From: Streptomyces sp. HUAS MG91
Lineage (GTDB): Bacteria; Actinomycetota; Actinomycetes; Streptomycetales; Streptomycetaceae
NCBI RefSeq assembly: GCF_040529335.1
Contig: NZ_CP159535.1
Location: 62,001 to 126,000, forward strand
Direction: 5' to 3'
DNA: 64,000 nt
Each line of letters opens with the position of its first letter. The stretch's first letter is position 1. Both the position numbers and the translations under genes were made by a program. The notes under the pieces are model-generated. The model searched no databases, was not told the DNA's origin, and was given only the letters and a program-made list of their open reading frames with translations. This document shows, in pieces, positions 23,401 through 35,077 of the stretch.

Positions 23401-26400
23401 GACGAGTACTGGGGCACCGACATCTCCGCTCCCGTCGTGGAACGCGTCACCGCCCAGGCCGAGCGGTTCGGGTTCGGCGACCGGGTCCACCTCAGCGCCC
23501 GTACCGCCGACGAACTGTCCGACCTGCCCAAGGGCCGCTTCGACACGGTGGTCCTCAACTCCGTCGCCCAGTACTTCCCGAGCGCCGAGTACCTGGACCA
23601 CGTCCTGAGCCAGGTCATGGAACTGCTCGAACCCGGCGGCCGCATGATCGTCGGCGATGTGCGCAACGCCTCGACGCTGCGCGTCCTGCTCACCGCCGTC
23701 CAGCGCGCCGCCCACCCGCACGCCTCGCACGACGAACTGCGGACCTTCGTGGAGAAGGAACTGCTCGCCGAACGCGAACTCGTGGTCCCCCCGGAGTGGT
23801 TCGCCGACTGGGCGGCCCGGCACTCCGTCGCCGTGGACATCCGCCTCAAGCCGGGAGAGGCCCACAACGAACTGACCCGGCACCGCTACGAGGTCGTCCT
23901 GCACAAGGCGCCCGCCGACGTGCTCGACCTCTCCGGCCTGCCGGAGGTGCCGTGGGGCGGCCGGCTCGCCACCCCCGCCGACCTCGCGGGGCGCACGGAG
24001 GACGGGCCCGTGCGCGTCACCGGCATCCCCTCCGCCCGGCTGTCCGAGGAGGCCGCCGTCGCGGTCGCCGCCGGGCTCCTCGACCCGACCGCGCTGCCCG
24101 GCGAAGCGGTCGACCCGCACGACCTGACCGAATGGGCCCACGCTCACGGCCTGACAGCCGTCCTCACGCTGTCGGGCGAGGACCCGCGCTGCTACGACGC
24201 GCTGCTGCTGCCCGCGCTGCCCGCCGAGGCCGCCGTCACCGGCACGTTCGTCACCACCGACGCGGGCCGGCGCGCCCGGCCCAACACCCCGGCCCTCGCC
24301 AAGGCGATCGGCCCGCTCCTCGCCGGACTGCCCGACTACCTGACCGAGCGGCTCCCCGGCTACATGGTGCCCGCCGCCCTCGTGCCGCTCTCCGAGATCC
24401 CGCTGACCCCGAGCGGCAAGCTGAACCGGCGCGTGCTGCCGCCCCCGGACTACGCGCAGGCATCGACCGGACGCGCGCCGCGCAACCGGATCGAGGAATC
24501 CTTCTGCGCACTGTTCGCCGAGGTCCTCGGTCTGCGGACCGTCGGCATCGACGACGACTTCTTCACGACCGGCGGCGACAGCATCCGGTCCATCCAGGTC
24601 GTCGCCCGGGCCAGGGCGCTCGGCATGGCCGTCAGCACACGGGAGGTCTTCGAGCACCGCACCGTCGCCCGCCTCGCCGAACTGGTCGAAGGACGCGACG
24701 ACGAACGCGTGACCCTGGCCGAACTGCCCGGCGGCGGCGTCGGCCGGGCCCCGCTGCCCCCCATGGCGGCGCACGTCCTCGAACTGGGCGGCGGCATCGG
24801 CCGGTTCTCCATGTCCGGCATGCTGACCCTGCCCGACGACATCGACCGCGCGGGACTGCTCGCCACTCTCCAGACCGTTCTCGACCGGCACGACGTGCTC
24901 CGTTCCCGGCTCGACCGGGAGGCGCCCGGACTGCTGATCGCGCCGCCCGGCAGCGTCGACGCCGCCGGTCTGCTGCGCGAGGTCTCCCTCGACGGTGCCG
25001 ACGTGCACGCCGAACTCGACGCCGCCGCCGACCGGCTCGACCCGGACGCCGGTGTCGTGGCGCAGTTCGTGCGGTTCACCTCCGGCACGGACGCCGACCG
25101 GCTGCTGATCGTCCTCCACCACCTCGTCGTCGACGGGGTGTCGTGGCGGATCCTGGTGCCCGAGCTGGCCGCCGCCTGGCAGCGGGTCCGCGCCGGTGAC
25201 GCCCCGCAGCCCGCCCCGCAGGGCACGTCCCTGCGCCGCTGGGCACACGCCCTGGCCGACCTGGCGGCCGACCCGGAGACCGCGGCGGCCCAACTGCCGG
25301 TGTGGCAGGGCATCCTCCAGGGCGACGAGCCCGTGCTCGGCGCCCGGGAACTGGACCGCGCACAGGACGTCACCGCCACCGTGGACACCGTCCGCGTCCA
25401 GCTCCCCGCGGACGTCACGCAGACGCTGCTGACCCGGGTGCCCGCGGTCTTCCGCGGCCGGGTCGACGACGGACTGCTCGCCGCCCTCGCGCTGGCGCTG
25501 GCCCACTGGCGCCACGCCCGCGGCGAGTCGGCCTCCTCGACGCTCGTGCGCATGGAGGGCCACGGCCGCGAGGAACACGTGATACCCGGCGCCGACCTGT
25601 CGAGCACCATCGGCTGGTTCACCTCGGTGTTCCCGGTACGCCTGGACCTGACCGGCGTCGACGTGGCGGACGCGCTCGCCGGCGGCGCGGCCGCGGGCCG
25701 CGCGGTCAAGGCCGTCAAGGAACAGCTGCGGGCGGTGCCGGACAACGGCATCGGCTACGGCGTGCTGCGCCACCTCAACGCCGAGACCGGAGCCGTCCTC
25801 GCCGCCGGACGCGAACCGCAGATCGGCTTCAACTACCTGGGCCGCACCTCCGGCAGCGTCCCCGAGGAGCAGCGGGGCTCGGGCTGGACCCCGGACAGCA
25901 CCTACCGGGACCTGATCGCCGCCCCGGACGCCGACATGCCGGTCCTCTCCGCGCTGGAGATCAACGCGGTGGCCACCGACACCGGCGACGGCGACGAACT
26001 GACCGCCTACTTCGGCTTCCCGACCGGAGTCCTCTCCCGCGACGAGGTCACCGAACTGGCCGGCCTGTGGGTGCGGGCGCTGACCGCGCTGGCCGAGCAC
26101 GCCACGACGGAGGACGCCGGCGGCCTGACCCCGTCCGACGCCCCCCTGGTCGCGGTGGACCAGGCAGCGATCGACGGCTGGGAGAACCGGTTCGGCACGC
26201 TCGCCGAGATCTGGCCGACGACCCCCGCCCAGTCCGGAATCCACTTCCACACCCAGATGGCCGGATCGTCGTTCGACGCCTACCACATGCAGCTGGTGTT
26301 CCACCTCTCCGGCGACGTCGACCCGGACCGGATGCGCCGGGCCGGGCAGGCGCTCGTCGAGCGCTACACCAACCTCCGCGCCGCCTTCGTCCCCGGGGCC

Positions 26401-29352
26401 GACGGCGACATCGTGCAGGTCGTGCCGGCAAACGGGGTGACCCTGCCCTGGCGCCACCTCGACCTGACCACCGTCGGCGAGGCCGAGGCGACCGAGGCCT
26501 TCGAGGAGTTCCTCGCCGAGGACCGGGCCACCCACTTCGACATGGGCATCCCGCCGCTGATGCGGCTCGCCCTGGCCGTGCTCGAACCCGGCCGCGCCGA
26601 ACTCGTCGTGACGGCCCACCACATCCTGTTCGACGGCTGGTCCATCCCCCTGCTGATGCGGGACCTGCTGCTGCTGTACGCCTCCCACGGCGACCCGGCC
26701 GACCTGCCCGCCACCCGCAGCTACGGAGACTTCCTGGCCTGGCGGTCCCGGCAGGACGAGGCGGAGGCGGCCCGCGCGTGGGCGGCCGAGATCGCCGGGG
26801 TCGAGGAGCCGACGCTGCTCGCACCCGGCTCCGAGGGCGCGGACGACGGCCTCGGGCAGGTCGAGTTCGCCCTGCCCGCCGAGGTGTCGGCCCGGCTCGA
26901 CCGGCGCGCCGCCGAGCTCGGCGTCACCGTCAACACCGTGGTCCAGGGCGCCTGGGGCCTGCTGCTCGGCCAGCTCACCGGCCGCCGCGACCTGCTGTTC
27001 GGCGCCACCGTCTCCGGCCGCCCGCCCGCCGTGGCGGACGTCGAGACGATGGTCGGGATGTTCATCAACACCCTGCCCGTCCGCGTCGCGTACGCCCCCG
27101 GCGACACCCTCGCCGAGGTCCTGACCCGGCTGCAGGAGCGGCAGGCCGCCCTGATGGACCACCATCACCACGGGCTCGCCCAGATCCAGCAGGCCGCGGG
27201 CCTGCCGTCCCTCTTCGACACCCTGGTCGTCTTCGAGTCCTACCCGGTCGACGAGGAGGGCATCAGCGCCGCGACCGAGGCCGCCGACGGCGTCGCCTTC
27301 ACCGGCCTGCGCCCGACCAACGGCACCCACTACCCGCTGGGCCTGATGGCGGCGGTGGAGCCGAACCTCCAGTTCATCCTCCAGTACGCGCACGGCGTGT
27401 TCGACCGGGACACCGTCGAGACGTTCGCCGCCCGCCTGGTCCGCATCCTGGAGCAGCTCGCCGCCGCTCCCGGCCGCAAGGTCGCCCAGCTCGACGTCCT
27501 GGAGCCGGCCGAACGCGAGCGCCTGCTCGTCGCGTTCAACGACACGGACACCCCGACCCCGGACACCACGATCTGCGGGCTCGTCGAGGCGCAGGCGGCA
27601 CGGACCCCCGACGAGGCGGCGGTGATCGCCGAGGGCGGCACGCTCACCTACCGCGAGCTGACCGCCCGGGCCGCCCGCCTGGCACGCGAACTGGCCGGCC
27701 GCGGCGTGGGCCCCGAGTCGCTGGTCGCGGTCTCCCTGCCGCGGACGGCGGACCTGGTGATTGCCCTGCTCGCGGTTCTGAAGGCGGGCGGCGCCTATCT
27801 GCCGGTCGACCCCAAGTACCCCGGACACCGCCTGGCGGCCATCCTCGGCGAGGCGCGGCCGCGCCTGGTCCTGACGGACACGACGACGGCCGGGACGCTG
27901 CCGGAGCACGACGCCCCGGACGTCCTCCTCGACACGCTCGACCTGTCCGACGCTGACGGCCCGGCCCTCGAAAGCCCGGTCCACGCCCAGCAGTTGGCGT
28001 ACGTGATGTACACCTCCGGCTCCACGGGCCGGCCCAAGGGCGTCGCCATCACCCACGCGAACGTGGTCAACGGCGTGCTGCGCCTCGCCGACCGCGTGGG
28101 GCTCGCGCCGGGCAAGCGGATCCTCGCGGGCACCTCGGTCAACTTCGACGTCTCGGCGTTCGAGATCTTCACCGGCCTCGCCACCGGCGGCGTCGTCGAA
28201 CTGGTCCGGGACGTCCTGGTCCTGGGCGAGCGCAAGGAGGGCTGGAGCGGCGGGGTCATCTCGACCGTCCCGTCCGCCTTCGCCGAACTCGTCGACGAGA
28301 TCGCCGGCCGCACCGACGTGGAGACGCTCGTCTTCGCCGGCGAGGCCCTGCCCACGTCCCTGGTCGCGAAGGTGCGCCGGGCCCTGCCCGGCACCCGGAT
28401 CGTCAACGCCTACGGACAGAGCGAGTCGTTCTACGCCACCACCTGCGCCGTCACCGGCGAGGCAGGCGACACGACGGGCAGCGCGCCCGTCGGCACCCCG
28501 CTCGGCAACATGCGGGCCTACGTCCTCGGCCCCGGCCTGACCCCGGTGCCCCCGGGCGCGGTCGGCGACCTGTACGTCGGCGGAAACGTGGGACGCGGCT
28601 ACTTCGGCCGCACCGCGCCGACCGCCGAGCGCTTCCTCGCCGACCCGTTCGGCCCGGCCGGCGCCCGCATGTACCGCACCGGCGACCTGGCCCGCTGGAA
28701 CGGCGAAGGACAACTGGAGTACGCGGGCCGCGGCGACGCACAGGTGAAGGTGCGCGGCTTCCGCATCGAGCCCGCCGAGGTCGAGGCCGCCCTCACCGCG
28801 CACCCCGACGTCGCGCAGGCCGCCGTCGTGGCCCGCGACGGGCGCACCGAAGGTGCCGGCAAGCTGCTGGTCGCCTATGTCGTGCCCGGCACCGGCGACG
28901 GGCACGACGCCCCGGGCACGAAGGAACTGCACACCTTCGTCTCCGAACGGCTGCCCGAGTTCATGGTGCCGTCCGCCTTCGTGGTCCTGGACCGGCTCCC
29001 GCTCGCCCCCAACGGCAAGCTGGACCGGGCCGCGCTGCCCGAGCCGGAGTTCACCGGCGCCGCCTACCGGGCGCCCTCCACCGCCCGCGAGAAGGGCCTG
29101 GCCGCGCTCTTCGCCGAGGTGCTCGGTGTGGACCGGGTCGGCGCCGACGACGGGTTCTTCGAACTCGGCGGGCACTCGCTGCTCGCCACCCGGCTGATCG
29201 GCCGCGCCCGCGCCGAGCTGGGCATCGAGATTCCCATCCGCAAGATCTTCGACCTTCCGACGGTGGCCGCGCTCGCCGCGTGGACAGAGGAACTGGCCGC
29301 TCCCCGTCGTCCCGGTTTGCGCAAGATGTTCGTAGAGGGAGTGAACCAATGA
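20473..29352 (+). CDS. Two-module NRPS with N-methyltransferase, C-A(MT)-T-E-C-A-T (predicted N-methyl-D-X then piperazate)
   Basis: A 2959-residue NRPS. Order: C (HHIAADG near 129), A ([11 protein letters not shown] near 587), an N-methyltransferase inserted between A8 and A10 (about 896-1152, SAM motif [12 protein letters not shown] near 958), A10 (PSGKLNR near 1312), T (GGDSIRS near 1366), E (HHLVVDG near 1548), C following E (HHILFDG near 2047), A ([11 protein letters not shown] near 2512), T (GGHSLLA near 2898). The first A shares the segment duplicated from the previous gene (pocket D-V-P-D-E-A-L-V-E-K), so both modules should take the same amino acid; here it is N-methylated and epimerised. 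The second A pocket D-V-F-S-V-A-A-Y-A-K is piperazate-like and has no E domain, so L. The TGA overlaps the next ATG (ATGA). Confidence 0.95.
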   Translation: MIPLSFAQRRMWFLHRLEGPSATYNIPFVLRLDGALDIAALAAAVTDVAERHDSLRTLVVENADGTPEQRVLPPEEAALPFRVVDVNADDVDAALHEELVLGFDLETELPLRTTVFRLSPHEHVLAFVFHHIAADGSSMAPFLKDLVTAYTARHGRTAPQWVPLPVQYKDYTLWQRQLLGEDGDRESVAAPQIAYWRKELDEVPQPTQLPLDRPRPTIVGHRGGHVAFLLDSDLVSRLGKVAADRGATAPMVAQAALAVLLNKLGAGEDVTIGSPIAGRTDEALNDLVGFFVNTWVLRADLSKNPTFGDMVEQVRDKALAAYDNQDVPFERLVELLNLERSTSYPPLFQTMLAWQFVWPDIEMPGLEVTPVPAGTDTAKFDLFFNIVPDASGRAHGRLEYAADLFDHSTAVAVVDRLVRILEQVAADPGVRLGNVDVLDQAERKLLLTDWNATGREVAVGTLPGAFEAQVERSPDAVALVGESESLSYAEFNARANRLAHWLIERGAGPERLVAVRIARSVDLLVAIYAVVKSGAAYVPVDPELPADRVRHVLDVAQPLLVLDEVLPDVASYPESNPVVGLEPDHAAYVIFTSGSTGGPKGVQVAHRSIMNRLAWGLGYFGVGPADRVLLSTTASFDVSVPELFAALQVGAAVVIARPDGRRDPAYLAELIRREGVTGADFVPSLLEVFVAEPGASRCTSLRWIEVAGEAFPPALANRVAEVLPQCGVFNLYGPTEASVEVTAYRHVPGADRVPIGAPVWNTQVYVLDAALKPVAPGVAGELYLAGAGLARGYLGQTGLTAGRFVACPFGAPGTRMYRTGDLVRWSQDGQVEYIGRTDFQVKVRGFRIELAEIEQALTDHPGVAQATVVVREDREGGKRLVGYVVPDPGAAVEDADDQQDDWRELYDDSYRASEDEAWGEDFQMWTSSYDGEPIPVGQMRQWRDAAVAQVLRYAPRRVLDIGVGSGLLLAKIVGEVDEYWGTDISAPVVERVTAQAERFGFGDRVHLSARTADELSDLPKGRFDTVVLNSVAQYFPSAEYLDHVLSQVMELLEPGGRMIVGDVRNASTLRVLLTAVQRAAHPHASHDELRTFVEKELLAERELVVPPEWFADWAARHSVAVDIRLKPGEAHNELTRHRYEVVLHKAPADVLDLSGLPEVPWGGRLATPADLAGRTEDGPVRVTGIPSARLSEEAAVAVAAGLLDPTALPGEAVDPHDLTEWAHAHGLTAVLTLSGEDPRCYDALLLPALPAEAAVTGTFVTTDAGRRARPNTPALAKAIGPLLAGLPDYLTERLPGYMVPAALVPLSEIPLTPSGKLNRRVLPPPDYAQASTGRAPRNRIEESFCALFAEVLGLRTVGIDDDFFTTGGDSIRSIQVVARARALGMAVSTREVFEHRTVARLAELVEGRDDERVTLAELPGGGVGRAPLPPMAAHVLELGGGIGRFSMSGMLTLPDDIDRAGLLATLQTVLDRHDVLRSRLDREAPGLLIAPPGSVDAAGLLREVSLDGADVHAELDAAADRLDPDAGVVAQFVRFTSGTDADRLLIVLHHLVVDGVSWRILVPELAAAWQRVRAGDAPQPAPQGTSLRRWAHALADLAADPETAAAQLPVWQGILQGDEPVLGARELDRAQDVTATVDTVRVQLPADVTQTLLTRVPAVFRGRVDDGLLAALALALAHWRHARGESASSTLVRMEGHGREEHVIPGADLSSTIGWFTSVFPVRLDLTGVDVADALAGGAAAGRAVKAVKEQLRAVPDNGIGYGVLRHLNAETGAVLAAGREPQIGFNYLGRTSGSVPEEQRGSGWTPDSTYRDLIAAPDADMPVLSALEINAVATDTGDGDELTAYFGFPTGVLSRDEVTELAGLWVRALTALAEHATTEDAGGLTPSDAPLVAVDQAAIDGWENRFGTLAEIWPTTPAQSGIHFHTQMAGSSFDAYHMQLVFHLSGDVDPDRMRRAGQALVERYTNLRAAFVPGADGDIVQVVPANGVTLPWRHLDLTTVGEAEATEAFEEFLAEDRATHFDMGIPPLMRLALAVLEPGRAELVVTAHHILFDGWSIPLLMRDLLLLYASHGDPADLPATRSYGDFLAWRSRQDEAEAARAWAAEIAGVEEPTLLAPGSEGADDGLGQVEFALPAEVSARLDRRAAELGVTVNTVVQGAWGLLLGQLTGRRDLLFGATVSGRPPAVADVETMVGMFINTLPVRVAYAPGDTLAEVLTRLQERQAALMDHHHHGLAQIQQAAGLPSLFDTLVVFESYPVDEEGISAATEAADGVAFTGLRPTNGTHYPLGLMAAVEPNLQFILQYAHGVFDRDTVETFAARLVRILEQLAAAPGRKVAQLDVLEPAERERLLVAFNDTDTPTPDTTICGLVEAQAARTPDEAAVIAEGGTLTYRELTARAARLARELAGRGVGPESLVAVSLPRTADLVIALLAVLKAGGAYLPVDPKYPGHRLAAILGEARPRLVLTDTTTAGTLPEHDAPDVLLDTLDLSDADGPALESPVHAQQLAYVMYTSGSTGRPKGVAITHANVVNGVLRLADRVGLAPGKRILAGTSVNFDVSAFEIFTGLATGGVVELVRDVLVLGERKEGWSGGVISTVPSAFAELVDEIAGRTDVETLVFAGEALPTSLVAKVRRALPGTRIVNAYGQSESFYATTCAVTGEAGDTTGSAPVGTPLGNMRAYVLGPGLTPVPPGAVGDLYVGGNVGRGYFGRTAPTAERFLADPFGPAGARMYRTGDLARWNGEGQLEYAGRGDAQVKVRGFRIEPAEVEAALTAHPDVAQAAVVARDGRTEGAGKLLVAYVVPGTGDGHDAPGTKELHTFVSERLPEFMVPSAFVVLDRLPLAPNGKLDRAALPEPEFTGAAYRAPSTAREKGLAALFAEVLGVDRVGADDGFFELGGHSLLATRLIGRARAELGIEIPIRKIFDLPTVAALAAWTEELAAPRRPGLRKMFVEGVNQ
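21823..23056 (+). repeat. Duplicated adenylation-domain segment, copy 2
   Basis: Near-identical partner of 18689-19922, here in the A domain that carries the methyltransferase insertion. The match ends just after the A8 core ([11 protein letters not shown]), immediately before the methyltransferase insertion. It shows the same G/T-ending codon bias and the same return to C-ending codons. It points to recent duplication or gene conversion of an A domain that itself looks imported. Confidence 0.92.
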
Positions 29353-32300
29353 TTCCGCTGTCATTCGCCCAACGCCGCATGTGGGTCCTGCACCAGCTGG
29401 AGGGGGGCTCGGACTCCTGGAACATGGCGGCCGCCTTCCGGCTCACCGGAACCCTGGACCGGGACGTCCTCGCCGCCGCGCTCCGCGACGTGGTCGAGCG
29501 GCACGAGATCCTGCGCACCGTCTACGCGACCGACGCCGACGGCGAACCGCACCAGCGCATCCTGCCGATCGCGCAGGCTTCGCCGGAGCTGCCGCTGACG
29601 GAGGTGGCGCCGGACGACGTGTCCGGCGCCGTCGACAGGGCCATCGCCCACCGCTTCGACCTGACCGCCGAACTCCCGCTGCGCGCACACCTGTTCCGCT
29701 GCTCGGCCCAGGAGCACGTCCTCGTCCTGGTCATCCACCACATCGCCACCGACGGCAGCTCCGGCGCCCCCCTGGTACGGGACCTCGCCGCGGCCTACAC
29801 CGCCCGCCGCGGCGGACGGGCGCCGGCCTGGGAGCCGCTGCCCGTGCAGTACAAGGACTACACGATGTGGCAGCGCGAGGTCCTCGGCGACGTGGCGGAC
29901 CCGGAGAGCCTCGCCGCCACGCAGGTCGAGTACTGGCGCAAGGAACTGGCCGGGGTGCCCCAGCCGTTGAACCTGCCGCTGGACCGCCCGCGGCCCGCCG
30001 AGGCGAGCGGCCGCGGCGCCACCGTCGACCTCGTGGTCCAGCCGGAGGTGGCGACCGGCCTGCAGACCCTGGCCGACCGGCGCGGGGCGACCCTGTCCAT
30101 GGTCCTCCAGGCCGCACTCGCGGTACTGCTCCAGCAGCTCGGCGGCGGCCGGGACGTGACGATCGGCAGCTCCATCGCCGGACGCACCGACGAGGCGCTC
30201 AACGACCTCATCGGCTTCTTCGTCAACACCCAGGTGCTGCGCGCGGACCTGTCCGGCGACCCGACCTTCACGGACCTGCTCGGACAGGTGCGGGACAAGG
30301 CGCTGGCGGCCTACGAGCACCAGGACGTGCCCTTCGACATGCTGGTCGAGGCGATCAACCCGGAGCGCTCCGCGGCGTACCAGCCGCTGTTCCAGGTGAT
30401 GCTCGGGCTCCAGAACTACGAGCGCCCCGACCTCGAACTCGCCGGACTCACGGTGGAGGTCGAGCAGGCCACCCCGTCCACCTCCAAGGTCGACCTGTTC
30501 TTCAACGTGATCAAGGACGGCACGGGGGCGCTGCGCGGCGACATCCAGTACGCGACCGACCTGTTCGACCGGGACACGGTCGAGGCCGTCGCCGGACGGT
30601 TCGCGCGCGTGCTGGAGCAACTGGTCGCCGATCCCGGGATGCGCGTCGGGGACGTCGACGTGCTCGACGACCAGGAGCGGCGGCACCTGCTCGTCGAGGT
30701 CAACGACACCGCCGAGCCGACCCTGGACCTGGTCGCGGCGCTCCGCGACCGGGTGCGGGCGACACCGCGGGCGCTCGCCGTCATCGGCGAGGAGGAGACG
30801 CTCACCTACGAGGAGCTGGAAGCACGGTCGAACCGGCTGGCGCACTGGCTGATCGCGCGCGGTGTGCGCACGGAGTCACGGGTCGCCGTGCGCCTGCCCC
30901 GGACCGTGAACCTGGTGGTGGCACTGCTCGCGGTGATCAAGTCCGGTGGCGCCTACGTCCCGATCGACCCGGACCACCCGCGCTCCCGGATCGACTACAT
31001 CCTCGACCACGCGGACCCGGTGCTGGTGCTCGACGCCGAGACGCTGGCCGGCGTGGACTGGTCGAACCACCCGGACGAGGCGCCGGACGTGACGGTCCGC
31101 CCCGAGAACACCCAGTACGTGATCTACACGTCGGGTTCGACGGGCAAGCCGAAGGGCGTCACCATCCCGCGCGGCGCGGTCGCGAACTACCTGGCCACGG
31201 CGGGGCGCACGTTCCCGCTGGCGGCCGGCGAGCGGATGCTGTTCAGCACGACCGTGGCGTTCGACATGGCCAACACCGAGCTGTACCTCCCGTTCGTCTC
31301 CGGGGCGACCATGGTGGTGGCCGACAAGGGCACCGTCGCCGACCCGGCCGCCGTGCTGGCGCTGATCCGCCGGCACGGGATCACCGCCGTGCAGGCCACG
31401 CCCGCCTTCTTCCAGATGCTGCTGATGCACGACCCGCTCGCCGCCAAGGGGCTGCGGATCATCATCGGCGCCGAGGCCGTACCCGTACGCCTCGCCGAGA
31501 CCCTGGCCAAGCAGGCCACCGAAGTGTTCAACATGTACGGCCCGACCGAGACCGTGACGTGGTGCACCCAGGCGCTCGTGAGGCCCGGGGAGGGCGCCCC
31601 GATCGGGCGGCCCATGGGCAACTTCCAGATGTACGTTCTCGACGCGCGGCTGCGTCCCGTCCCGCGCGGGGTGGAGGGCGAGCTCTACATCGCCGGGGCC
31701 GGGATGGCCCGCGGCTACCAGAACCGGCCCGACCTGAGCGCCGAGCGGTTCGTGGCCTGCCCGTTCGGCGCCGCCGGCACCCGGATGTACCGCACCGGCG
31801 ACCTGGTGCGGTGGGACAGGAACGGGCAGCTGGAGTACATCGCCCGCACCGATTTCCAGGTCAAGGTCCGCGGCTTCCGGATCGAGCTGGGCGAGATCGA
31901 GCACGTGCTCGACGGGCACCCCGCGGTGGCCCGGGCGGCGGTCGTGGTGCGCGAGAACCACGACGGCGACAAGCGCATCGTGGCCTATGTGGTGCCCGAG
32001 CCGGACGCCGTGGGCGCCGACGGCACGAGCGAGGATCTGCTCGTCCTGCTGACCGACCACCTGCGCCGCCGTCTCCCGGAGTACATGGTGCCCGCCGCGG
32101 TGATCCCGCTCGCGGAGATCCCGCTGAACCCGAACGGCAAGCTCGACCGCGCGGCACTGCCGGCGCAGGACACGAGCGCCCCGGCCGCCGGCCGAGGACC
32201 GCGCAACGCCCACGAGGAGAAGCTGTGCGCGCTCTTCGGTGAACTGCTCGGCCTGGAGCAGGTCGCCATCGACGACGACTTCTTCGCCCTCGGCGGGCAC

Positions 32301-33158
32301 TCGCTGCTGGCCACCCGGCTCAGCGCCGGCATCCGCAACCGGTTCGGCGTCGACATCCCCCTCAAGACCATCATCAAGTTCCCCACGGTCGCCGAACTGG
32401 CCGCGCTGCTGCTCACCGGCGACATCCCCGTGGAGATCGCCGACCCGTTCGCCGTGGTGCTGCCGCTCAACGCCGACCCCGGCACGGGCAAGGAGCCGGT
32501 GTGGTTCTTCCACGGCGGCGGCGGCCTCGGCTGGGCGTACTTCAGCTTCGTGCTGCACGTGGAGGACCGGCAGGCCTACGCCCTCCAGGCCCGCGGTTCC
32601 GACGGCGAGGACAAACTGGCGGGCTCGGTCGAGGAGATGGTCGAGGACTACGTCACCGAGATGCTGAAGATCCAGCCGGAGGGGCCCTTCCACCTCATCG
32701 GCTGGTCCTACGGCGGCACGGTGGTGCACGCCGTCGCCGAGGCACTGGACCGGCGCGGGCACGAGATCTCCTTCGTCGCCATCCTGGACTCCCAGCCGGG
32801 CGGCCACGGCTTCACCGAGATCCACGCCGGCAAGACGGAGTCCGACTACCGGGGCGAGCTGGAGGAGTACTTCGGCCAGTACATCGGCACCGGCAACCAG
32901 GGAGACTTCCTGGACACCATGGCGAAGGTGCTGACCAACAACACGACGCTCATGATGGATTTCGAATCGCCGGTCTACCGCGGCGACGTCGTCTTCTTCA
33001 GCGCGACGCTCCAGGACGAGACCTACGCGCACCTGTGGCGGCCCTACGTGCTCGGCGACATCGAGGTGCACGACGTGCGCGCCGTGCACCACGAGATGCA
33101 CATGCCCGGCCCCGTGGCCGAGGTCTTCGAGGTCATCAACCGCAAGCTGGCGGGATGA
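29349..33158 (+). CDS. Terminal NRPS module with thioesterase, C-A-T-TE
   Basis: A 1269-residue termination module. C has HHIATDG near 129, A has [11 protein letters not shown] near 592, T has GGHSLLA near 982, and the TE has the elbow GWSYGG near 1118 and a C-terminal [10 protein letters not shown] that holds the likely catalytic His. The A pocket reads D-M-T-Q-I-G-M-T-W-K by my alignment; Q278, G301 and W331 recall glycine codes (DILQ-LG-LIWK), so glycine is a tentative call. The TE should release the chain by macrolactonisation or hydrolysis. In azinothricin-type peptides the lactone is to the beta-hydroxyl of the first residue. ATG 29349 overlaps the previous TGA, so it is translationally coupled. 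A strong hairpin follows 11 bp after the stop. Confidence 0.94.
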   Translation: MIPLSFAQRRMWVLHQLEGGSDSWNMAAAFRLTGTLDRDVLAAALRDVVERHEILRTVYATDADGEPHQRILPIAQASPELPLTEVAPDDVSGAVDRAIAHRFDLTAELPLRAHLFRCSAQEHVLVLVIHHIATDGSSGAPLVRDLAAAYTARRGGRAPAWEPLPVQYKDYTMWQREVLGDVADPESLAATQVEYWRKELAGVPQPLNLPLDRPRPAEASGRGATVDLVVQPEVATGLQTLADRRGATLSMVLQAALAVLLQQLGGGRDVTIGSSIAGRTDEALNDLIGFFVNTQVLRADLSGDPTFTDLLGQVRDKALAAYEHQDVPFDMLVEAINPERSAAYQPLFQVMLGLQNYERPDLELAGLTVEVEQATPSTSKVDLFFNVIKDGTGALRGDIQYATDLFDRDTVEAVAGRFARVLEQLVADPGMRVGDVDVLDDQERRHLLVEVNDTAEPTLDLVAALRDRVRATPRALAVIGEEETLTYEELEARSNRLAHWLIARGVRTESRVAVRLPRTVNLVVALLAVIKSGGAYVPIDPDHPRSRIDYILDHADPVLVLDAETLAGVDWSNHPDEAPDVTVRPENTQYVIYTSGSTGKPKGVTIPRGAVANYLATAGRTFPLAAGERMLFSTTVAFDMANTELYLPFVSGATMVVADKGTVADPAAVLALIRRHGITAVQATPAFFQMLLMHDPLAAKGLRIIIGAEAVPVRLAETLAKQATEVFNMYGPTETVTWCTQALVRPGEGAPIGRPMGNFQMYVLDARLRPVPRGVEGELYIAGAGMARGYQNRPDLSAERFVACPFGAAGTRMYRTGDLVRWDRNGQLEYIARTDFQVKVRGFRIELGEIEHVLDGHPAVARAAVVVRENHDGDKRIVAYVVPEPDAVGADGTSEDLLVLLTDHLRRRLPEYMVPAAVIPLAEIPLNPNGKLDRAALPAQDTSAPAAGRGPRNAHEEKLCALFGELLGLEQVAIDDDFFALGGHSLLATRLSAGIRNRFGVDIPLKTIIKFPTVAELAALLLTGDIPVEIADPFAVVLPLNADPGTGKEPVWFFHGGGGLGWAYFSFVLHVEDRQAYALQARGSDGEDKLAGSVEEMVEDYVTEMLKIQPEGPFHLIGWSYGGTVVHAVAEALDRRGHEISFVAILDSQPGGHGFTEIHAGKTESDYRGELEEYFGQYIGTGNQGDFLDTMAKVLTNNTTLMMDFESPVYRGDVVFFSATLQDETYAHLWRPYVLGDIEVHDVRAVHHEMHMPGPVAEVFEVINRKLAG

Positions 33159-33169
33159 CCGGACAGCGC

Positions 33170-33211
33170 GTCCGCCGCGGCCGGTGCGACGGCGCACCGG
33201 CCGCGGCGGAC
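33170..33211. terminator. Perfect 19-bp stem-loop after the terminal NRPS gene
   Basis: Bases 33170-33188 and 33193-33211 are perfect inverted copies (19 bp, very GC-rich) around an ACGG loop. It begins 11 bp after the NRPS stop and lies 44 bp before the next start. No T tract follows, so it may be a weak terminator, a processing site or an mRNA stabiliser that separates the NRPS block from the thioesterase/dehydratase genes. Confidence 0.7.
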
Positions 33212-33255
33212 CTTCTCACGGACGATTGGGGTTGGTCGGGGTGACAGGACCCGGC

Positions 33256-33975
33256 ATGTCGGAGCAACACGGCGACCGGACCACGCTGCTGTGCGTGCCG
33301 TTCGCCGGAGCAGGAGCCTCGTTCTTCCATCCCTGGCGAGAACTGGCCGCCGGCCGGTGGCGGGTGACCTCGGTCGAACTCCCCGGCAGAGAGCGGCGGT
33401 TCCTGGAGGAGCCGTACCAGAACGTCGTCGAGGCGGCCAAGGCGGAGATCGACGGCATCGCCCGGGATCTCGGCGAGGGAGCCCGGACCGTGCTGTTCGG
33501 GCACAGCCTCGGCGCGGTCCTCGCCTACGAGCTGGCGCACCTGCTGACCTCCCGCGGCGTGCACGTCGAGCGGCTGGTCGTCAGCGGATCGCCGGGGCCG
33601 TGGACCCAGCGCGAGCGGCGGGCGGCGGGCCTGAGCGGCGACGAATTCCTCGCCCGGGTCGAGGAGTTCGCCGGTTTCCGGCACGAGGCCCTCGACCACC
33701 CGGAGATGCGCGAACTGATCCTTCCCGCGCTGCACGCCGACTGCACCATGCACGAGGCGTACGTCCCGAGCACCGACGAGCCGCTGTCGGTGCCGATCTG
33801 CTCGCTGCGGGGGGACCGCGACGGCCTGGTCACCGCGGACGAGGCCCGGCAGTGGCGGGACGCCACCACGGGCGAGTTCACCTACGCGGAGTTCCCCGGC
33901 GACCACATGTACCTGGTCGACAGCGGCCGCGAGGTGCTGGACGTGATCGAGGCGCAGCCGACGCGCGGTCACTGA
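33256..33975 (+). CDS. Type II thioesterase
   Basis: A 239-residue alpha/beta hydrolase of the RifR/SrfD type. Seen: LLCVPFAGAGASFFHPW, LPGRERR, the elbow GHSLGAVLAYELAH, the acid region SLRGDRDGLV, and the catalytic His in PGDHMYL. ATG 33256 follows AGGA by about six bases; GTG 33241 is the alternative and would add five residues. It lies between the stem-loop after the NRPS and the dehydratase-like gene. Probable role is removal of aberrant acyl groups from NRPS or PKS carriers. Confidence 0.88.
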   Translation: MSEQHGDRTTLLCVPFAGAGASFFHPWRELAAGRWRVTSVELPGRERRFLEEPYQNVVEAAKAEIDGIARDLGEGARTVLFGHSLGAVLAYELAHLLTSRGVHVERLVVSGSPGPWTQRERRAAGLSGDEFLARVEEFAGFRHEALDHPEMRELILPALHADCTMHEAYVPSTDEPLSVPICSLRGDRDGLVTADEARQWRDATTGEFTYAEFPGDHMYLVDSGREVLDVIEAQPTRGH

Positions 33976-34014
33976 GGCCGACCCCTCGGAGCCGAGGAGA
34001 AACGGAGACCCATC

Positions 34015-35022
34015 ATGTCGATCGGCGCGAACCTCGTGGCCGTCGTCGAGCAGCCCCTGCTGACCTACGAGGGCGTCCACGACGCCCGGGACCGGATCGC
34101 CGGCCGGGTGCTCCAGACACCCGTCGTGCGCAGCGAGGAACTGGACCGCGTGGCCGGTGCCCGGCTGTGGCTGAAGGCGGAGAACCTTCAGCGCGGCGGC
34201 TCCTTCAAGATGCGCGGCGCGCTCCTCGCCGTCGAGCGGCTGGTGGCGGCCGGCAGCCGCGGTGTGGTCGCGCAGTCCACCGGCAACCACGCCATCGCCG
34301 TGGCCCTGGCCGCCGCCCAGCACCGGCTGCCGGCCGTGCTGGTGCTGCCCGTCGACGCCGCTCCGACCAAGGTGCGGCGCATTCGCGAGGCCGGCGCCGA
34401 GGTCCTTCAGGCCGGCACCACGCTGGCCGAGCGGATCGCGGTGCTGGAGGAGGTCAGGCACACCCGCGGCTACGACGAGATCGACCCCTACCAGAACCTG
34501 GACGTGGTGGCCGGCCAGGGCACCGCCACCGCGGACCTGCTGCACCAGGTGGAGGCGGCGGGCGGCCGCCTGGACGCGGTGGTGCTGCCCGTCGGCGGCG
34601 GCAGCGCCCTGGCCGGCGCCTGCCTGGCCACCGCAGGCCAGGGCATCGACGTCCACGGCGCCGAGCCCGCCGCCGTCCCCGCCCTGACCGCGGCGCTGCG
34701 GGCCGGCGGCCCGGTCACCGTGGACGTGCGGCCCACCCTCGCCGACGGCCTGCGGCCCGACCGCATCGGCCAACTTCCCTACGATCTGGCGCACGACGCG
34801 GTCGCCGGGGTCTTCACCCTCGAGGAGAGCGCCATCGCGGAGGCGCTGCGGCTCGTGCTCGTCCACGCCCGGCTGCTCATCGAGCCCGCCGCGGCCACCG
34901 CGGTGGCCGGTGCGCTGCGCCTCGCCGCCGAGGGCCGCGCCCGCGACATCGGGGTCCTGGTCTCGGGCGGGAACGTCGAGACGAGTCTCGTGGCGTCCCT
35001 CCTCGACCCCCAGGGCGTCTGA
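34015..35022 (+). CDS. PLP-dependent threonine/serine dehydratase-like enzyme
   Basis: A 335-residue fold-type II PLP enzyme. The PLP lysine is in GGSFKMRGALLA, a phosphate/cofactor loop is STGNHAIAVALA, and the glycine-rich loop is PVGGGSALAGA. The length equals the catalytic domain of threonine ammonia-lyase or serine racemase, without a regulatory ACT domain. It would form 2-oxobutyrate from threonine (or act on serine). Inside this cluster a source of 2-oxobutyrate could feed propionyl-, 2-methylbutyryl- or branched acyl-CoA precursors for the polyketide. Racemisation to a D-amino acid is an alternative. ATG 34015 follows GGAG. It is part of a run with the flanking thioesterases. Confidence 0.82.
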   Translation: MSIGANLVAVVEQPLLTYEGVHDARDRIAGRVLQTPVVRSEELDRVAGARLWLKAENLQRGGSFKMRGALLAVERLVAAGSRGVVAQSTGNHAIAVALAAAQHRLPAVLVLPVDAAPTKVRRIREAGAEVLQAGTTLAERIAVLEEVRHTRGYDEIDPYQNLDVVAGQGTATADLLHQVEAAGGRLDAVVLPVGGGSALAGACLATAGQGIDVHGAEPAAVPALTAALRAGGPVTVDVRPTLADGLRPDRIGQLPYDLAHDAVAGVFTLEESAIAEALRLVLVHARLLIEPAAATAVAGALRLAAEGRARDIGVLVSGGNVETSLVASLLDPQGV

Positions 35023-35077
35023 ACCGGACCCGCGGGGCCGCCACTTCGCCGTTCGACCACACACCGAGAGGCTGGGC

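Noticed and set aside
20458..29364. An uninterrupted reading frame of about 2970 codons on the minus strand, antisense to the second NRPS, and similar long antisense frames elsewhere
   Set aside because: Stop-free antisense frames are expected at this GC content. The encoded sequence is low-complexity Gly/Arg/Val-rich with no domain, while the plus strand encodes a full NRPS.
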